DNA of 13,923 bases, taken from CALGLS01 sp045105695 (GTDB lineage Bacteria > Bacteroidota > Bacteroidia > Chitinophagales > Saprospiraceae). A program made the position numbers and the translations under genes. Positions 12,753-13,923 of this stretch are shown one piece after another; position 1 is the first letter of the stretch; every line of letters starts with the position of its first letter. The notes below the pieces were generated by a model. That model saw only the letters and a program-made list of their open reading frames with translations, did not search any database and had not been told where the DNA came from. The stretch is taken from positions 1 through 13,923 of the forward strand of contig JBGCDT010000448.1 in the NCBI GenBank assembly GCA_045105695.1, in the 5' to 3' direction.

Positions 12753-13923
12753 ATGAAATTACTCTACAAAAAATTATACGCTGGTATAGTTGTAACTGTA
12801 TTGTTATTGCTTTCCAGTTCTCAGGCATTCAGCCAACAAGTAACCATCACTGGTACTGTGACTGATGCCGAAGACGGCACTGGTCTTCCTGGTGTAAACA
12901 TCTTAGTAAAAGATGCTGCAACTCCAATTGGTACCGTTACTGATTTTGACGGAAATTATAAATTAAACACGACTTTAGGATCTACCATTGTTTTTTCATT
13001 CACGGGTTATGATGATAAGGAAGTACTTGTTGGTAGTGCCGGAGTATATGACGTTGAAATGGGGATAGGAGACGAAATGCTGAATGAGGTAGTAGTCATT
13101 GGTTATGGAGCAGTGGTAAAATCTGATATCACAGGTTCTGTTTCAAAGGTTGGAGAGGAAGAATTCAACAAAGGTGTCATCACTTCACCAGAGCGATTAT
13201 TGACTGGTAAAGTTTCAGGAGTACAGATCACAACAGATGGTAGCCCAGGTGGTGGCAGTAATATAAAAATCAGAGGAACAACTTCTATTTCTGCAGATAG
13301 CCGACCGCTAATTGTAATCGATGGTGTACCTATTGACAATGATGGAGTAGCTGGTTCTAGAAACCCACTGAACTTTGTTAACCCTGCAGATGTGGCGGAT
13401 ATCACCGTTTTAAAAGATGCTTCTGCTGCTGCGATCTATGGATCGAGGGGAGCTAACGGAGTTATCATTATTACAACAAAATCAGGTAAAGGAAAACTAA
13501 AAGTAGATTATACTGGATCTTTGGCTATTTCAGATTTTGTAACAGGTGCTCCAATCTTAAGTGCTTCAGAATATAGAAGAGCGATTGATGCAAAAGCACC
13601 GCAAGCACTTGGAGATCTTGGTGACGCCAATACCAACTGGGTAGATGAAATCACACAACGGGCAGTTGGTCAACAACACAACCTAGCTGTTTCCGGAGGA
13701 TACAAAAAATTAAATTACTACGTCTCTATGAGTCATGAGGATTTGAAAGGTGTACTAAAAAGAGATCGTTTTAGAAATACAAAGTTGAGTGCAAACTTGT
13801 CTACAAAATTATTGAATGACAATTTGATTGTAAACTTTAGAAGCAAATCCAGCAGAAATCAAAGCACTTTTGTACCCAACGTAATCAACTCTGCGATGAT
13901 CTTTGATCCTACTCAACCCGTAC
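12753..13923 (+). CDS. SusC/RagA-family TonB-linked outer-membrane receptor (C-terminus cut by window edge)
   Basis: The frame opens at ATG 12753 and stays open to the right edge (390 complete codons; the family is about 1000 residues, so over half is missing). It starts with a signal peptide (residues 1-28, cleaved near AFS/QQ), then a carboxypeptidase-regulatory-like beta domain (about 30-105) containing VTITGTVTDAEDGTGLPGVN and GTVTDFDGNYKL. The TonB-box region NEVVVIGYG follows at 111-119, then the plug domain (about 122-245) with KIRGTTSISADSRPLIVIDG (172-191) and ITVLKDASAAAIYGSRGANG (217-236), and then the first barrel strands. Such receptors import glycan oligomers using TonB energy, capped by a SusD partner expected just downstream. 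Transcription is probably shared with the SusE/F-like gene by read-through of the terminator at 12568-12608. Confidence 0.95.
   Translation, partial: MKLLYKKLYAGIVVTVLLLLSSSQAFSQQVTITGTVTDAEDGTGLPGVNILVKDAATPIGTVTDFDGNYKLNTTLGSTIVFSFTGYDDKEVLVGSAGVYDVEMGIGDEMLNEVVVIGYGAVVKSDITGSVSKVGEEEFNKGVITSPERLLTGKVSGVQITTDGSPGGGSNIKIRGTTSISADSRPLIVIDGVPIDNDGVAGSRNPLNFVNPADVADITVLKDASAAAIYGSRGANGVIIITTKSGKGKLKVDYTGSLAISDFVTGAPILSASEYRRAIDAKAPQALGDLGDANTNWVDEITQRAVGQQHNLAVSGGYKKLNYYVSMSHEDLKGVLKRDRFRNTKLSANLSTKLLNDNLIVNFRSKSSRNQSTFVPNVINSAMIFDPTQPV

Noticed and set aside
13103..13405. 100-codon minus-strand frame inside the SusC-like gene
   Set aside because: It is antisense to the conserved plug domain, a common shadow in SusC genes.

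Overview
The window looks like the chromosome of an environmental member of the Bacteroidota. The signs are a SusC-like TonB-linked receptor with a carboxypeptidase-D-like N-terminal domain, a surface lipoprotein whose mature end begins Cys-Gly-Ser-Asp-Asp-Asp, a FecI/FecR pair, an 8-helix MacB/FtsX-type permease, AT-rich start regions without clear Shine-Dalgarno sequences, and -7 boxes of the TAnnTTTG type. No class or genus can be assigned from this stretch alone. There is no tRNA, rRNA, CRISPR array, transposase or integrase.

Layout, left to right. (1) 1-1387, minus strand: an ECF sigma factor (FecI type) followed by a FecR anti-sigma gene that runs off the left edge. This is the usual Bacteroidota cell-surface signalling pair; its outer-membrane receptor would lie further left. 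(2) 1517-2557, minus: a bestrophin-type anion channel. (3) 2630-3442, minus: a KilA-N domain DNA-binding protein. Two copies of a ~32-bp imperfect palindrome and a GC-rich hairpin lie upstream, and a third palindrome copy lies inside its own coding sequence. (4) 3814-4314, plus: a second ECF sigma factor, transcribed away from the KilA-N gene and with no anti-sigma gene after it. (5) 4521-5726, minus: an RlmI-like rRNA methyltransferase. (6) 5954-8347, plus: an ABC-type permease without its ATPase. It is tail-to-tail with (7) a minus-strand block of a small cupin sugar-phosphate isomerase, an MPPED-type metallophosphoesterase and a LacI-family regulator (8357-10774). (8) 10775-11359: a 585-bp regulatory region with a perfect 16-bp LacI-type operator. 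(9) 11360 to the right edge, plus: a SusE/SusF-like surface lipoprotein, a strong intrinsic terminator, then a SusC-like receptor truncated by the window end. Items 7-9 form the start of a glycan-utilisation locus: LacI is the likely sugar-responsive repressor, the lipoprotein binds glycan at the surface, and SusC imports it with TonB energy. LacI control together with a SusE/F lipoprotein fits alpha-glucan systems, but the substrate is not shown by this sequence.

Two non-coding patterns stand out. First, a purine-rich element of about 50-65 bp (core GAAGAGGG, ending AGAAGGCGTAG) occurs four times, always just after a stop codon and always in the same orientation relative to the gene before it (the FecI-type sigma, the bestrophin, the second sigma and the methyltransferase). 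Second, the KilA-N gene carries three related palindromes, one of them inside the codons for the middle of its DNA-binding domain, laid out like the operators of a self-controlled regulator.
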